A stretch of 64,000 nucleotides of DNA from an uncultured Kiloniellaceae bacterium (GTDB taxonomy: Bacteria; Pseudomonadota; Alphaproteobacteria; Kiloniellales; Kiloniellaceae). Each line of letters opens with the position of its first letter. Within the stretch, counting starts at the first letter, position 1. A program made the translations under genes and the position numbers. The notes under the pieces were generated by a model. The model did not search any database and was not told where the DNA came from. It worked only from the letters and a program-made list of their open reading frames with translations. This document shows, in pieces, positions 43,166 to 51,107 of the stretch. The stretch spans positions 310,001 to 374,000 of the forward strand of contig CANLSF010000005.1 of NCBI GenBank assembly GCA_947493695.1. Reading direction: 5' to 3'.

Positions 43166-43711
43166 TTATTCGGCCTTCTTGCCGTTACCGTCCCTGTTCC
43201 CCCGCCCGCTTTTCTTGCGCCGGTCATCCTTGGACAAGGCGCCGTCACCATTCCTGTCGTGACGTTCGACCGCGTTTGCAAAAGGGTCCAGGAACTCCGC
43301 CGAAGTCACGATGGCATCGCCATCATCGTCGAGGCGCTGAAAACGATCCACCATGCGCGAACGGTTCATCTCCATCCAGAACACCTGGTACTCCTGCAGG
43401 CTGAGAGTCCCGTCCTTGTCGCTGTCGTACTGCGCCAGCTGCTGCTGACGACCCGCATCGATCTCAGCCTGGGTCAGAGAACCATCGCCATCGGCATCGA
43501 ACTGCTTCATCATCCGGACCATTTTCTTATGGCCCTTTCCATGACGCCCGCCATGCTGACCTTCGCCACCATGACCATAGGCCGAGGAACCGCCTCTCGA
43601 TCCATCCTGGCCGCTCCAGCGTTCGTGCGCGTTGCTAAGGCCTGCTCCGGCCAATCCGATTGTGGCTACGAGGCTGACGGCTGCGACGGTAAGCATTGTT
43701 GTTTTCTTCAT
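43166..43711 (-). CDS. Exported EF-hand calcium-binding protein with His-rich N-terminus
   Basis: The 181-residue protein has a signal peptide (MKKTTMLTVAAVSLVATIGL, cleavage near SNA), then a His/Gly-rich stretch (YGHGGEGQHGGRHGKGHKK) and four EF-hand loops: FDADGDGSLTQAE, YDSDKDGTLSLQE, LDDDGDAIVTSAE and HDRNGDGALSKDD. It should bind Ca2+ in the periplasm, and the histidines could bind a transition metal. The ATG at 43711 has GAGGAAAA upstream; the longer frame from 43768 adds no signal. It is divergent from an OmpR-type two-component system, the likely regulator. Confidence 0.9.
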   Translation of the reverse strand: MKKTTMLTVAAVSLVATIGLAGAGLSNAHERWSGQDGSRGGSSAYGHGGEGQHGGRHGKGHKKMVRMMKQFDADGDGSLTQAEIDAGRQQQLAQYDSDKDGTLSLQEYQVFWMEMNRSRMVDRFQRLDDDGDAIVTSAEFLDPFANAVERHDRNGDGALSKDDRRKKSGRGNRDGNGKKAE

Positions 43712-43820
43712 GATTTTCCTCTGCATTAAAAACTTCGATGACCTCAATCTAGGGAGACGATGTCGCAAAAGTCTGTCAGCCGCAGGGGAAAATCGTCACA
43801 AAACATACCGAAGCCCGCGC

Positions 43821-43840
43821 TTGTGACATTTTGTTACATT
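43821..43840. promoter_or_regulatory. Tandem direct repeat, candidate response-regulator box
   Basis: TTGTGACATT is followed at once by TTGTTACATT, a head-to-tail repeat of one helical turn each (9 of 10 bases equal), as OmpR/PhoB-type regulators bind. It lies between the divergent EF-hand gene (start 43711) and response regulator gene (start 43907), 67 bases ahead of the latter, and could control both. Confidence 0.6.
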
Positions 43841-43906
43841 TTTTTCCGGAAACCCCAGTTTTCCTGGGCCATAGTATGCTGACCAAACGAAAATCGGCCG
43901 GAGTCC

Positions 43907-44626
43907 ATGGAGCCTACACCGCACATATTGATCGTCGACGATCATGAGGAGATTCGAAGCCTGCTCGCAAAGTATCTGCGCAAGCACAGCTATCGGGTTA
44001 CCACTGCCGAAGGCGGTGTGGCCATGAAGCGGACTATGCAAGACAGCGCCATCGATCTGGTGGTCCTCGACATCATGATGCCGGGTGAAGACGGCCTATC
44101 ACTCTGCCGCAACCTGCGCGCCAGCAGCGACACACCGGTCATCCTGCTCACGGCAATGGCGGAAGAGACAGATCGCGTCATCGGGCTGGAAATCGGCGCG
44201 GACGACTATCTGACCAAGCCATTCAACCCCCGCGAACTTTTGGCTCGGATCAAGGCCGTTCTGCGGCGGTCACACAGCCTTCCGCCGCAACGGGAAAAAC
44301 CTGAGGAGAGCCTGTTGACTTTCGACCGCTGGCGCCTGAATTCCGCGCAGCGCGAGCTGATCGATGAAGCCGATGTCATCACACCGCTCAGCACGACAGA
44401 GTTTGCGCTGTTAATGGCTTTTCTCGAGCGCCCCAATCGGGTCCTGAGCCGCGATCAGCTTCTGGATCTCACGCAGGGACGCGAAGCGAAGTCGTTTGAC
44501 CGCAGCATTGATAATCAGGTCAGCCGGTTACGCCGAAAAATCGAACGCGATCCGAAAACACCGCGCCTGATCAAAACCGTTTGGGGCGGCGGCTATTCCT
44601 TTACCAGTGACGTAGAGCGCTCATGA
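43907..44626 (+). CDS. OmpR-family response regulator
   Basis: The 239-residue protein has a receiver domain with the phospho-acceptor Asp in VVLDIMMPGEDGLSL (about residue 52), acidic pair in IVDDHEE and Lys in DDYLTKPFNPRELL. The C-terminal winged helix is in STTEFALLMAFLERPNRVLS and RKIERDPKTPRLIKTVWGGGY. It is transcribed with the histidine kinase gene, which it overlaps by four bases (ATGA). A tandem repeat 67 bases upstream is a candidate autoregulatory site. The divergent EF-hand gene is a probable target, giving a CarRS-like logic, which is inference. Confidence 0.93.
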   Translation: MEPTPHILIVDDHEEIRSLLAKYLRKHSYRVTTAEGGVAMKRTMQDSAIDLVVLDIMMPGEDGLSLCRNLRASSDTPVILLTAMAEETDRVIGLEIGADDYLTKPFNPRELLARIKAVLRRSHSLPPQREKPEESLLTFDRWRLNSAQRELIDEADVITPLSTTEFALLMAFLERPNRVLSRDQLLDLTQGREAKSFDRSIDNQVSRLRRKIERDPKTPRLIKTVWGGGYSFTSDVERS

Positions 44627-46071
44627 AACGCCTGCTGCCTCAGAGTCTCGCAGGACAGATGATCGTGCTGCTGTTGTTAGCACTGGTCGCTTCGCACGTT
44701 GTCAGCGCCATTATTTTCGAGGACGAGCGCCGCGCATCGGTACGAAATGCAGTTAGAGAGGAAGCCATTGCGGCAATCGCAACCGCGACCAAACTCCTGC
44801 TCGACACACCGGAAATCACCCGCAAGCGAGTGGCACGACAGGTAAGCTCGCGACGCCTGCGCTACTGGCTGTCAGACATCAGCGCCATCGAATCAACCCC
44901 TGAACTCCGGCTTTCGATAAAGGATCGCGACCGTTTGCTCGGTTTGTTGGAGAACGGGGTCCCTGAAGCGCATGTCGCAGTCACCGAAAGGCCCCGCTTC
45001 TTCCGCTGGGCAAAACAGCAGAAGCAGCGCGATACGAAGGGAGAACGACCGCCGGAGCGGATACGCAAGGACTCAAAACACAAAGATCATACTCACGGCT
45101 GGCCGGGACCACCCGGCTTCGGGTTGATGGCCTCCATGCGCCTGCCCAACGGCACTTGGCTGAACGCAGCGACCGTGGTGCCCGGCACAGCGACTGTATG
45201 GCAGTGGCCCGCGCTCGTTTCCATGGTTGTGATGGCTCTCTTGATTGCCCTTATCGCTATCGTGATGGCCAGGCGTATTGCCCGCCCGGTCACACGCCTG
45301 GTCTCAGCGGCTGACCGGTTTGGGCGTGGTGAGGAAGTTCCTCTGCTTCCGGAAGACGGGCCCCCGGAACTGCGCCGCATGACAGCGGCCTTCAATGCGA
45401 TGCGTACGCGCTTGCAGCGATATGTCGAAGACCGAACAAGGCTGCTTGCCGCGGTCTCACATGATTTACGCACGCCCATCACGTCCATGCGCTTGCGCGC
45501 AGAATTCGTCGAAAACGACGAGACCCGCACAAAGATGATCGAGACCCTCGAGGAAATGGAACGCATTACAGAGGCAACGCTCCAGTTCGCACGTGAGGAC
45601 GCGGTTCAGGAAGACACCCGCATTCTGGATATCGCAGCCCTGTTGGGCAGCCTTTGCGACGACCTGCGTGACATCGGGAAGAACGTCGAATGCGCGGAGA
45701 TCGCGCGCCTGCCCTATCCCTGCCGACCGATCGGGCTCAAACGCGCTCTGCGCAACCTGATTGAAAACGCCGTTACTTACGGCAATCAGGCGCGCGTCCG
45801 CGCAGAGCCTGCGAGAGATAGCCTGCTGATCATCATAGATGACGACGGTCCCGGAATCCCGGCAGACGCATTCGAACGCGTCTTTATGCCCTTTGAACGC
45901 ATGGAAGAATCGCGAAACAGGTCAACAGGGGGTATCGGTCTTGGGCTTTCCATCGCACGCTCAATCATCCGCAGCCATGGCGGCGACATTGCGCTTGAAA
46001 ACCGTCAAGGTGGCGGCTTGACCGTTACCGTCTCGCTTCCGCTGGTATCCAGCAATTTAGACAAATTCTAA
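44623..46071 (+). CDS. Sensor histidine kinase with basic His-rich periplasmic loop
   Basis: The 482-residue kinase has TM1 (QMIVLLLLALVASHVVSAII, 12-31), a periplasmic sensor of about 165 residues, TM2 (WPALVSMVVMALLIALIAIV), HAMP, and a HisKA box VSHDLRTPITSMR with His near 280. The HATPase has NLIENAV (N box), DDDGPGIP (G1) and GGIGLGLSIARSI (G2). The sensor's last part, around residues 130-160, is rich in Lys, Arg and His (RKDSKHKDHTHGWPGPPG). Basic and His content suggests sensing of a metal or anionic ligand. It is translationally coupled to the response regulator. Confidence 0.93.
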   Translation: MKRLLPQSLAGQMIVLLLLALVASHVVSAIIFEDERRASVRNAVREEAIAAIATATKLLLDTPEITRKRVARQVSSRRLRYWLSDISAIESTPELRLSIKDRDRLLGLLENGVPEAHVAVTERPRFFRWAKQQKQRDTKGERPPERIRKDSKHKDHTHGWPGPPGFGLMASMRLPNGTWLNAATVVPGTATVWQWPALVSMVVMALLIALIAIVMARRIARPVTRLVSAADRFGRGEEVPLLPEDGPPELRRMTAAFNAMRTRLQRYVEDRTRLLAAVSHDLRTPITSMRLRAEFVENDETRTKMIETLEEMERITEATLQFAREDAVQEDTRILDIAALLGSLCDDLRDIGKNVECAEIARLPYPCRPIGLKRALRNLIENAVTYGNQARVRAEPARDSLLIIIDDDGPGIPADAFERVFMPFERMEESRNRSTGGIGLGLSIARSIIRSHGGDIALENRQGGGLTVTVSLPLVSSNLDKF

Positions 46072-46191
46072 CTTTAACGATTTGTTGGTTTGTTCGAGCA
46101 AAACTGCCCCCCGAAAAGGCAGGAAACGTGCAATCAGGCAGCAGGGTCAGCCTGATTTCCCCCCGCCTGCCGGTAATAGGAACCGGAGGAA

Positions 46192-46380
46192 ATGATGATA
46201 AAGCTCGGGTTTTGGGTCGTCTCCGTGAGTGACGCTCCGATACTCCTGTACATCATCTCTGGAACAGACGTCAGTGAACTGACCGGCGTCACGCTCCTCG
46301 CCGTAATCGGCACTCTGTTAGGTGGAGGCCTTTCGATGCTTGGCTTCCTTCTGGCGCGGATTCGGCGCAGCGCGTTTTGA
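46192..46380 (+). CDS. Small membrane protein, unknown
   Basis: The 62-residue frame has GGAGGA just ahead of two tandem ATG codons (46192, 46195). The central hydrophobic part (LTGVTLLAVIGTLLGGGLSMLGFLLARIRR) could form one or two helices, with a basic end. It follows the kinase gene by about 120 bases on the same strand. It could be a small regulator or toxin-like membrane peptide. No family is recognised; only the ribosome site and amphipathic pattern support it. Confidence 0.5.
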   Translation: MMIKLGFWVVSVSDAPILLYIISGTDVSELTGVTLLAVIGTLLGGGLSMLGFLLARIRRSAF

Positions 46381-46770
46381 CCCAGTAAGCGCGCAGAATA
46401 CGATTGACGGTCGCTCCAGCTTGAATGCTCGATCAAACGGCGCATAAGGCTTGAAACGCCCACACAACCGGTTTCTGCACTGAGATAAGTTGCGTTGCCA
46501 CTGCTTTTGCGATAGACGTCCGGCGAGGTTGAGGTCAAGACTCCCGACGAAGGAATCGCAAGGAGTTTCAACACCCACAAGAGTTGTGCGATTTTTTTTG
46601 ATACACGCGCAAAAGGTGTTTAGAATTTTACCTTGAATTGGCAGGCCATCGTTCAGACTTAATGATGATGCCACATTGAAGACAAGATCGCGCGTTAGCT
46701 TGCGCAAGACTTCAAAGGTCTTCACAGAGCCTGTCGTCTGTCTGGTAACTCTACGAGGAATTTTTCGTTC
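46381..46770. other. Intergenic gap without supported gene
   Basis: A long minus-strand frame spans this stretch (46318-46986) but has no signature, low-quality codons and no ribosome site, so it is not called. No RNA gene or strong terminator is seen. Confidence 0.4.
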
Positions 46771-46968
46771 ATGGGCGATTATGCGTTCAACCAAACATCT
46801 CTCCTGCTCGATCTCTGTGCCGCGGTGCGCGGTGCCACAAAAGAGCACGGCGTCCAATTGACTGACGACGGCGGTGAGCTGATGCGTGTCTTGGACAACT
46901 ACCTCGAATTTGCCAATGACGAGGGTTTCATTACCGCGCCAGAGCAACTCAAACGCACGGGTTCGTAA
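46771..46968 (+). CDS. Small acidic protein, unknown
   Basis: The 65-residue frame has genome-like codon use with a strong preference for G or C in third positions and a helical, soluble composition (FNQTSLLLDLCAAVRGAT, LMRVLDNYLEFANDEGFIT). GAGGAA lies somewhat far upstream (about 12 bases). It lies alone between the two-component system and mtnK. The opposite strand frame is weaker. Function is unknown and the gene is a moderate guess. Confidence 0.45.
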   Translation: MGDYAFNQTSLLLDLCAAVRGATKEHGVQLTDDGGELMRVLDNYLEFANDEGFITAPEQLKRTGS

Positions 46969-47103
46969 CATCAGGCGAGCAGGCATTTCCCGTCGAAAGA
47001 TGAGGCAGAGAGCTTCTCAATCATAGCAAGATCAGCGATCCGCAGCACCAACAGTGCCCCGGACTCATGCAAGTATTCCTAAACGCGAAACAGCGCTCTC
47101 CAG

Positions 47104-47136
47104 GCTGAAAATGTGTTTTCAGCTTGGTTCGGAACC
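47104..47136 (+). promoter_or_regulatory. Two adjacent hairpins in the mtnK leader
   Basis: GCTGAAAA-TGTG-TTTTCAGC (8 perfect pairs) is followed two bases later by the short palindrome GGTTC-G-GAACC. They lie about 95-125 bases upstream of the mtnK start. They are not followed by a T run. No match to a known SAM riboswitch could be shown by eye; a leader-regulation role is only a possibility. Confidence 0.4.
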
Positions 47137-47229
47137 CCGGTTTCTGTCATCCTTTGTGCAATTGCTGAATGAAGCAGCGGCAACGCATTCCGCTGCAAAC
47201 GATTCAGACTGCAGATGGGAGAGGATGAA

Positions 47230-48531
47230 ATGTCACTGGCGCCAGACGTAAGTGATGCTGAATCAGCAGACGGATATCACCCGCTCGATATTGGCACTCT
47301 GCCGGACTACCTGACGAAGATAAGTAAATGCGCCGCCAAGCTTGGCGGCTCAGCAAGCGACTGGCAGGTGGATGAAGTCGGCGACGGGAACCTCAATCTG
47401 GTTTTCATCGTACGCGGCCCTGACGGGTCTCTAGTTGCCAAACAGGCGCTGCCCTATGTTCGACTTGTGGGCGAGAGCTGGCCCCTGCCCTTAAAGCGGG
47501 CGTTCTTCGAACACGAGGCGCTGACAACTCAAATAGACTGCACGCCCGACCTTCTTCCGGCAGTCTATCACTACGACGACGCCATGGCCCTGACGGTCAT
47601 GGAGCACCTCACGCCACACATCATCCTGCGCAAGGGTCTGATTGCCGGAACCATCTATCCGAATCTCGCTGAAGACATTTCGGAGTTCATGGCCCAGACG
47701 CTATTCAAGACGTCGGACCTCTATCTCTCCGCTAAGGAAAAAAAGCGCCGCAACGCCGTCTTCTGCGACAACGATGAGCTCTGCAAGATCACCGAAGACC
47801 TGGTTTTCACAGACCCATACCGGATCGCGGAACTCAACCGCTGGACCAGCCCTCAACTCGATGACATAGCGGCCGGATTCCGCGAGGACGCCGCCCTTAA
47901 AGTCGCCGTGCAAGCGCTCAAGGAAATCTTTATGGGGCGTGCCGAAGCCCTGATCCACGGCGACCTTCATTCAGGCTCCATCATGGTCACAGGGACCCAG
48001 ACCAAAGTCATTGACCCGGAGTTCGCATTTTACGGCCCACGCGGTTTCGATGTGGGCGCAGTCCTCGGCAATCTCTTCCTCGCCTATTTCTCACAGCCCG
48101 GACACGCCACCGACAGCAATAACCGTGTCGACTACGGAGAGTGGATTCTGACCCAGGTCTGTGCTGTCTGGGACGGCTTTGGAAGCAAGTTTCTACAACT
48201 GTGGGAAACCCACGGGAAAGGCGACAGTTACGTTGCCGAACTCTTCTCGGATCCAGACGGCGCTGTGGCACTCGCGGCGCACCGCGAAGCCTACATACAT
48301 AAGCTCTTTCAGGACTCGTTGGGTTTCGCGGGCGCCAAAATGATCAGGCGGATTCTCGGCCTCGCTCACGTCGAAGACCTTGAAGTCATCGAGGATCAGG
48401 ATCTGCGCGCCGCCTGCGAGACCAAGGCCCTGCTGCTCGGCCGGGCTTTGATTGTGGACCGCGAGAGTTACGCCGACATCGCAGCTGTTGTAGGTTACGC
48501 CCGGCAACTTCAGGAAGGCGCAGAACCATGA
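47230..48531 (+). CDS. mtnK: S-methyl-5-thioribose kinase
   Basis: The 433-residue protein-kinase-fold enzyme phosphorylates methylthioribose at C1. Conserved stretches are [17 protein letters not shown] (nucleotide loop), [20 protein letters not shown], the catalytic-loop [13 protein letters not shown] and [20 protein letters not shown]. The ATG at 47230 has GGGAGAGG upstream and is preferred to 47215. It overlaps mtnA by four bases. The pair acts on methylthioribose made from methylthioadenosine, the by-product of spermidine synthase (speE at 2715-3599). The nucleosidase and later salvage genes are not in the window. Confidence 0.95.
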   Translation: MSLAPDVSDAESADGYHPLDIGTLPDYLTKISKCAAKLGGSASDWQVDEVGDGNLNLVFIVRGPDGSLVAKQALPYVRLVGESWPLPLKRAFFEHEALTTQIDCTPDLLPAVYHYDDAMALTVMEHLTPHIILRKGLIAGTIYPNLAEDISEFMAQTLFKTSDLYLSAKEKKRRNAVFCDNDELCKITEDLVFTDPYRIAELNRWTSPQLDDIAAGFREDAALKVAVQALKEIFMGRAEALIHGDLHSGSIMVTGTQTKVIDPEFAFYGPRGFDVGAVLGNLFLAYFSQPGHATDSNNRVDYGEWILTQVCAVWDGFGSKFLQLWETHGKGDSYVAELFSDPDGAVALAAHREAYIHKLFQDSLGFAGAKMIRRILGLAHVEDLEVIEDQDLRAACETKALLLGRALIVDRESYADIAAVVGYARQLQEGAEP

Positions 48532-49637
48532 ATGTCGACGGCAAACCCTATCGCACCATCTGGCGCGCATCAGAAGGGAAATCGGTCGAGATTATCGATC
48601 AGACCAGACTGCCCCATCACTTCACCACGGTAGAGCTGCGTAACCTTGAAGATGCCGCAAATGCAATCAGCGATATGCTGGTGCGTGGCGCGCCGCTGAT
48701 CGGTGCCACGGCGGCCTATGGCATATGCCTGGCCCTGGAAGACGACGCGTCCGATGCACGCCTGGCCCACGCCTACGAGACTCTGATGGCAACCCGGCCA
48801 ACCGCTGTAAACCTGCGCTGGGCGCTCGATGACATGCGGACCCGGCTAATGCCCTTGCCGCCCGAGCAGCGCCAGGCGGCAGCCTATCGCCGGGCCGCTG
48901 AAATCTGTGACGAAGACGTTGGAATCTGCAGTTCGATCGGCGATCACGGACGGGATCTGATTTCCCGCCTCTGGGACGCCAAGGATGGCACAGGTGTGGT
49001 GAATGTGCTGACGCACTGCAATGCCGGCTGGCTGGCAACAGTTGACTGGGGCACGGCCATTGCGCCGATCTATAAAGCACACGATGCGGGAATTCCTGTC
49101 CATGTCTGGGTCGACGAGACCCGGCCCCGGAACCAGGGTGCCAGCCTTACGGCCTGGGAACTTGGCCGCCATGGTGTTCCACACACTGTCATCGTGGACA
49201 ACGTCGGCGGTCACCTGATGCAACACGGTCAGGTCGATATCTGCATCGTGGGGACGGACCGGACCACAGCCGGTGGCGATGTCTGCAACAAGATCGGAAC
49301 TTATCTTAAGGCCCTGGCAGCGGATGCCAGCGGCGTGCCCTTTTACGTCGCCCTGCCCAGCCCCACCATCGACTGGACCATCGAGGACGGTTTGCGGGAT
49401 ATCCCGATCGAACAGCGCGATGCGACGGAGGTCTCTCACATGACCGGCCGCACAGCCGAGGGCGAAGTGGTGACCATCCAGCTGACACCGGACGGCAGCC
49501 CTGCGGCAAACTATGCCTTCGATGTAACCCCGGCGCGCTACGTGACCGGCCTGATCACCGAGCGCGGGGTCTGCGAGGCCTCTCGCGAGGGCCTGCAGTC
49601 GCTTTTCCCGGAACAAAAAGTCATGAGCGCCTCATGA
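48528..49637 (+). CDS. mtnA: S-methyl-5-thioribose-1-phosphate isomerase
   Basis: The 369-residue protein of the eIF2B-alpha/MtnA fold interconverts methylthioribose 1-phosphate and methylthioribulose 1-phosphate. The catalytic cysteine stands in [16 protein letters not shown] and the aspartate in [35 protein letters not shown] and [16 protein letters not shown] are hallmark segments. It starts inside the mtnK stop (ATGA). With mtnK it is enough for a DHAP-type shunt when joined by a class II aldolase encoded elsewhere; the classical MtnBCD route is equally possible. The TPR protein follows after about 60 bases. Confidence 0.96.
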   Translation: MNVDGKPYRTIWRASEGKSVEIIDQTRLPHHFTTVELRNLEDAANAISDMLVRGAPLIGATAAYGICLALEDDASDARLAHAYETLMATRPTAVNLRWALDDMRTRLMPLPPEQRQAAAYRRAAEICDEDVGICSSIGDHGRDLISRLWDAKDGTGVVNVLTHCNAGWLATVDWGTAIAPIYKAHDAGIPVHVWVDETRPRNQGASLTAWELGRHGVPHTVIVDNVGGHLMQHGQVDICIVGTDRTTAGGDVCNKIGTYLKALAADASGVPFYVALPSPTIDWTIEDGLRDIPIEQRDATEVSHMTGRTAEGEVVTIQLTPDGSPAANYAFDVTPARYVTGLITERGVCEASREGLQSLFPEQKVMSAS

Positions 49638-49698
49638 GCCGGATACGCAAACCCGACAGCTACAATCAAGAAACTATAATCAACTGGAGCAGAGTGCG

Positions 49699-51078
49699 AT
49701 GCGGAGTGACAAGCGGGGTATACCCCTTTCAACCGACAGCGATGCCGCGGCGGTAGCCTATGACGAGACGATCGAGGGATATCTGGAGTTCCGCCTTTCG
49801 GCCACGGCCTCAATGAAAAAGCTTCTGGAGGCAGATCCCGACTTCGCCATGGGACATTGCCTGAAGGGTTTTCTTCTTTCGGGTTTTCACTCTGTGACAC
49901 TGCACGAGAAGATTGGTGAATGCCTGGCCCATGCAGAAGCGGCCTCCGGGAACGCCACCTGGCGCGAGAAAGCCAGTATCGCTGCGCTGGCGGCACTTCA
50001 TCGCGGCGACCCACGCAGTGCCTGCATGATCTGGGACGAAATACTTGTGGAACACCCCCACGATCTCATCTCGGCGCGCCTGCACCACCACAACTCCTTC
50101 TGGCTGGGTCGGAACTACGGCATGCGGGACGCTGCGGCACGCCTGCTGTCGGCCTGGGATGAATCGGTGCCGGGTTACGGGTTTCTTCTGGGCATGCAGG
50201 CTTTTGGCCTTGAGGAAAGCGGCGACTATGCAGCAGCAGAAGCCTCGGCGCGCCGTGCCATTGAACTGAACAGTAACGACCTCTGGGCCGTTCATGCCCT
50301 CGGGCACGTTTACGAAATGCAGGAGCGACTGGATGAAGGCCTCGAACTCCTGACGGTTCCCGAGGCGGCCTGGGCCGACCGAAACCCCATGAAGGAGCAC
50401 CTCTATTGGCATCTGGCCATGTTTGCGCTCGAGGCCGGAGATACGGAGCGTGTGCTAGCGCTCTACGACACGGCGTTCTACAAAGAACCGACCGACTTCT
50501 ATCTTGATGTCCAGAATGCGGTTTCGATGCTGTTGCGTCTGGAATTGCGCGGCGTTGACGTTGGTGATCGCTGGAACAATATCGCAAACATCTGTTCCGG
50601 AAAGATCGGTGACCATGGATTGCCCTTTACGGACACACACGTGATGATCGCCGTGGCCCGACGCGGCTATGATGTCGACATAGCCCGACTGACGACATCG
50701 CTCTTTGAATTCGGATCCACCAAAGGTAACGTCGCCGCCGAGACGATCGAAAATCTTACGCTTCCTCTCTGTGAGGCCATCGCGGCCTACTTCAAGGGCG
50801 ATCACCGGCGCTGCATCGAGCGCATGTTGCCCATTCGGCTGGATTACGCGCGCATCGGCGCAAGCCACGCGCAGCGCGATATCTTTGCGCAAATCCTGAT
50901 CGATGCCGCGATGAAAGCAGGTGAACTCAAGCTGGCAAAAGGATTGCTCTCGGAACGTCTTGCCCTGCGGCCACGCAATAGCGATAGCTGGGCAAAATAC
51001 TCAGAAGTTCTGACAGGACTCGGCGAAACCAACGACGCTGGTAATGCACGCCAACGCGCAGCCGAGGCTTTTCATTGA
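49699..51078 (+). CDS. TTC38-like tetratricopeptide repeat protein
   Basis: The 459-residue soluble protein made of helical hairpins resembles tetratricopeptide repeat protein 38. The family phrase LEADPDFAMGHCLKGFLLSG, the repeat units AAEASARRAIELNSNDLWAVHALGHV and YEMQERLDEGLELL, and KEHLYWHLAMFALEAGDT are visible. TPR arrays act as protein scaffolds; the bacterial family's partner is unknown. GGAG lies nine bases ahead of the ATG. It is 61 bases downstream of mtnA and could share its transcript. It converges on a histidine kinase gene. Confidence 0.87.
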   Translation: MRSDKRGIPLSTDSDAAAVAYDETIEGYLEFRLSATASMKKLLEADPDFAMGHCLKGFLLSGFHSVTLHEKIGECLAHAEAASGNATWREKASIAALAALHRGDPRSACMIWDEILVEHPHDLISARLHHHNSFWLGRNYGMRDAAARLLSAWDESVPGYGFLLGMQAFGLEESGDYAAAEASARRAIELNSNDLWAVHALGHVYEMQERLDEGLELLTVPEAAWADRNPMKEHLYWHLAMFALEAGDTERVLALYDTAFYKEPTDFYLDVQNAVSMLLRLELRGVDVGDRWNNIANICSGKIGDHGLPFTDTHVMIAVARRGYDVDIARLTTSLFEFGSTKGNVAAETIENLTLPLCEAIAAYFKGDHRRCIERMLPIRLDYARIGASHAQRDIFAQILIDAAMKAGELKLAKGLLSERLALRPRNSDSWAKYSEVLTGLGETNDAGNARQRAAEAFH

Positions 51079-51107
51079 ATCCGGTAACGAGCCGAAGCAA
51101 CTCGAGC

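Noticed and set aside
46318-46986. Minus-strand frame of 222 residues
   Set aside because: No recognisable domain, weak codon pattern and no ribosome site; it overlaps two better-supported small frames on the plus strand.
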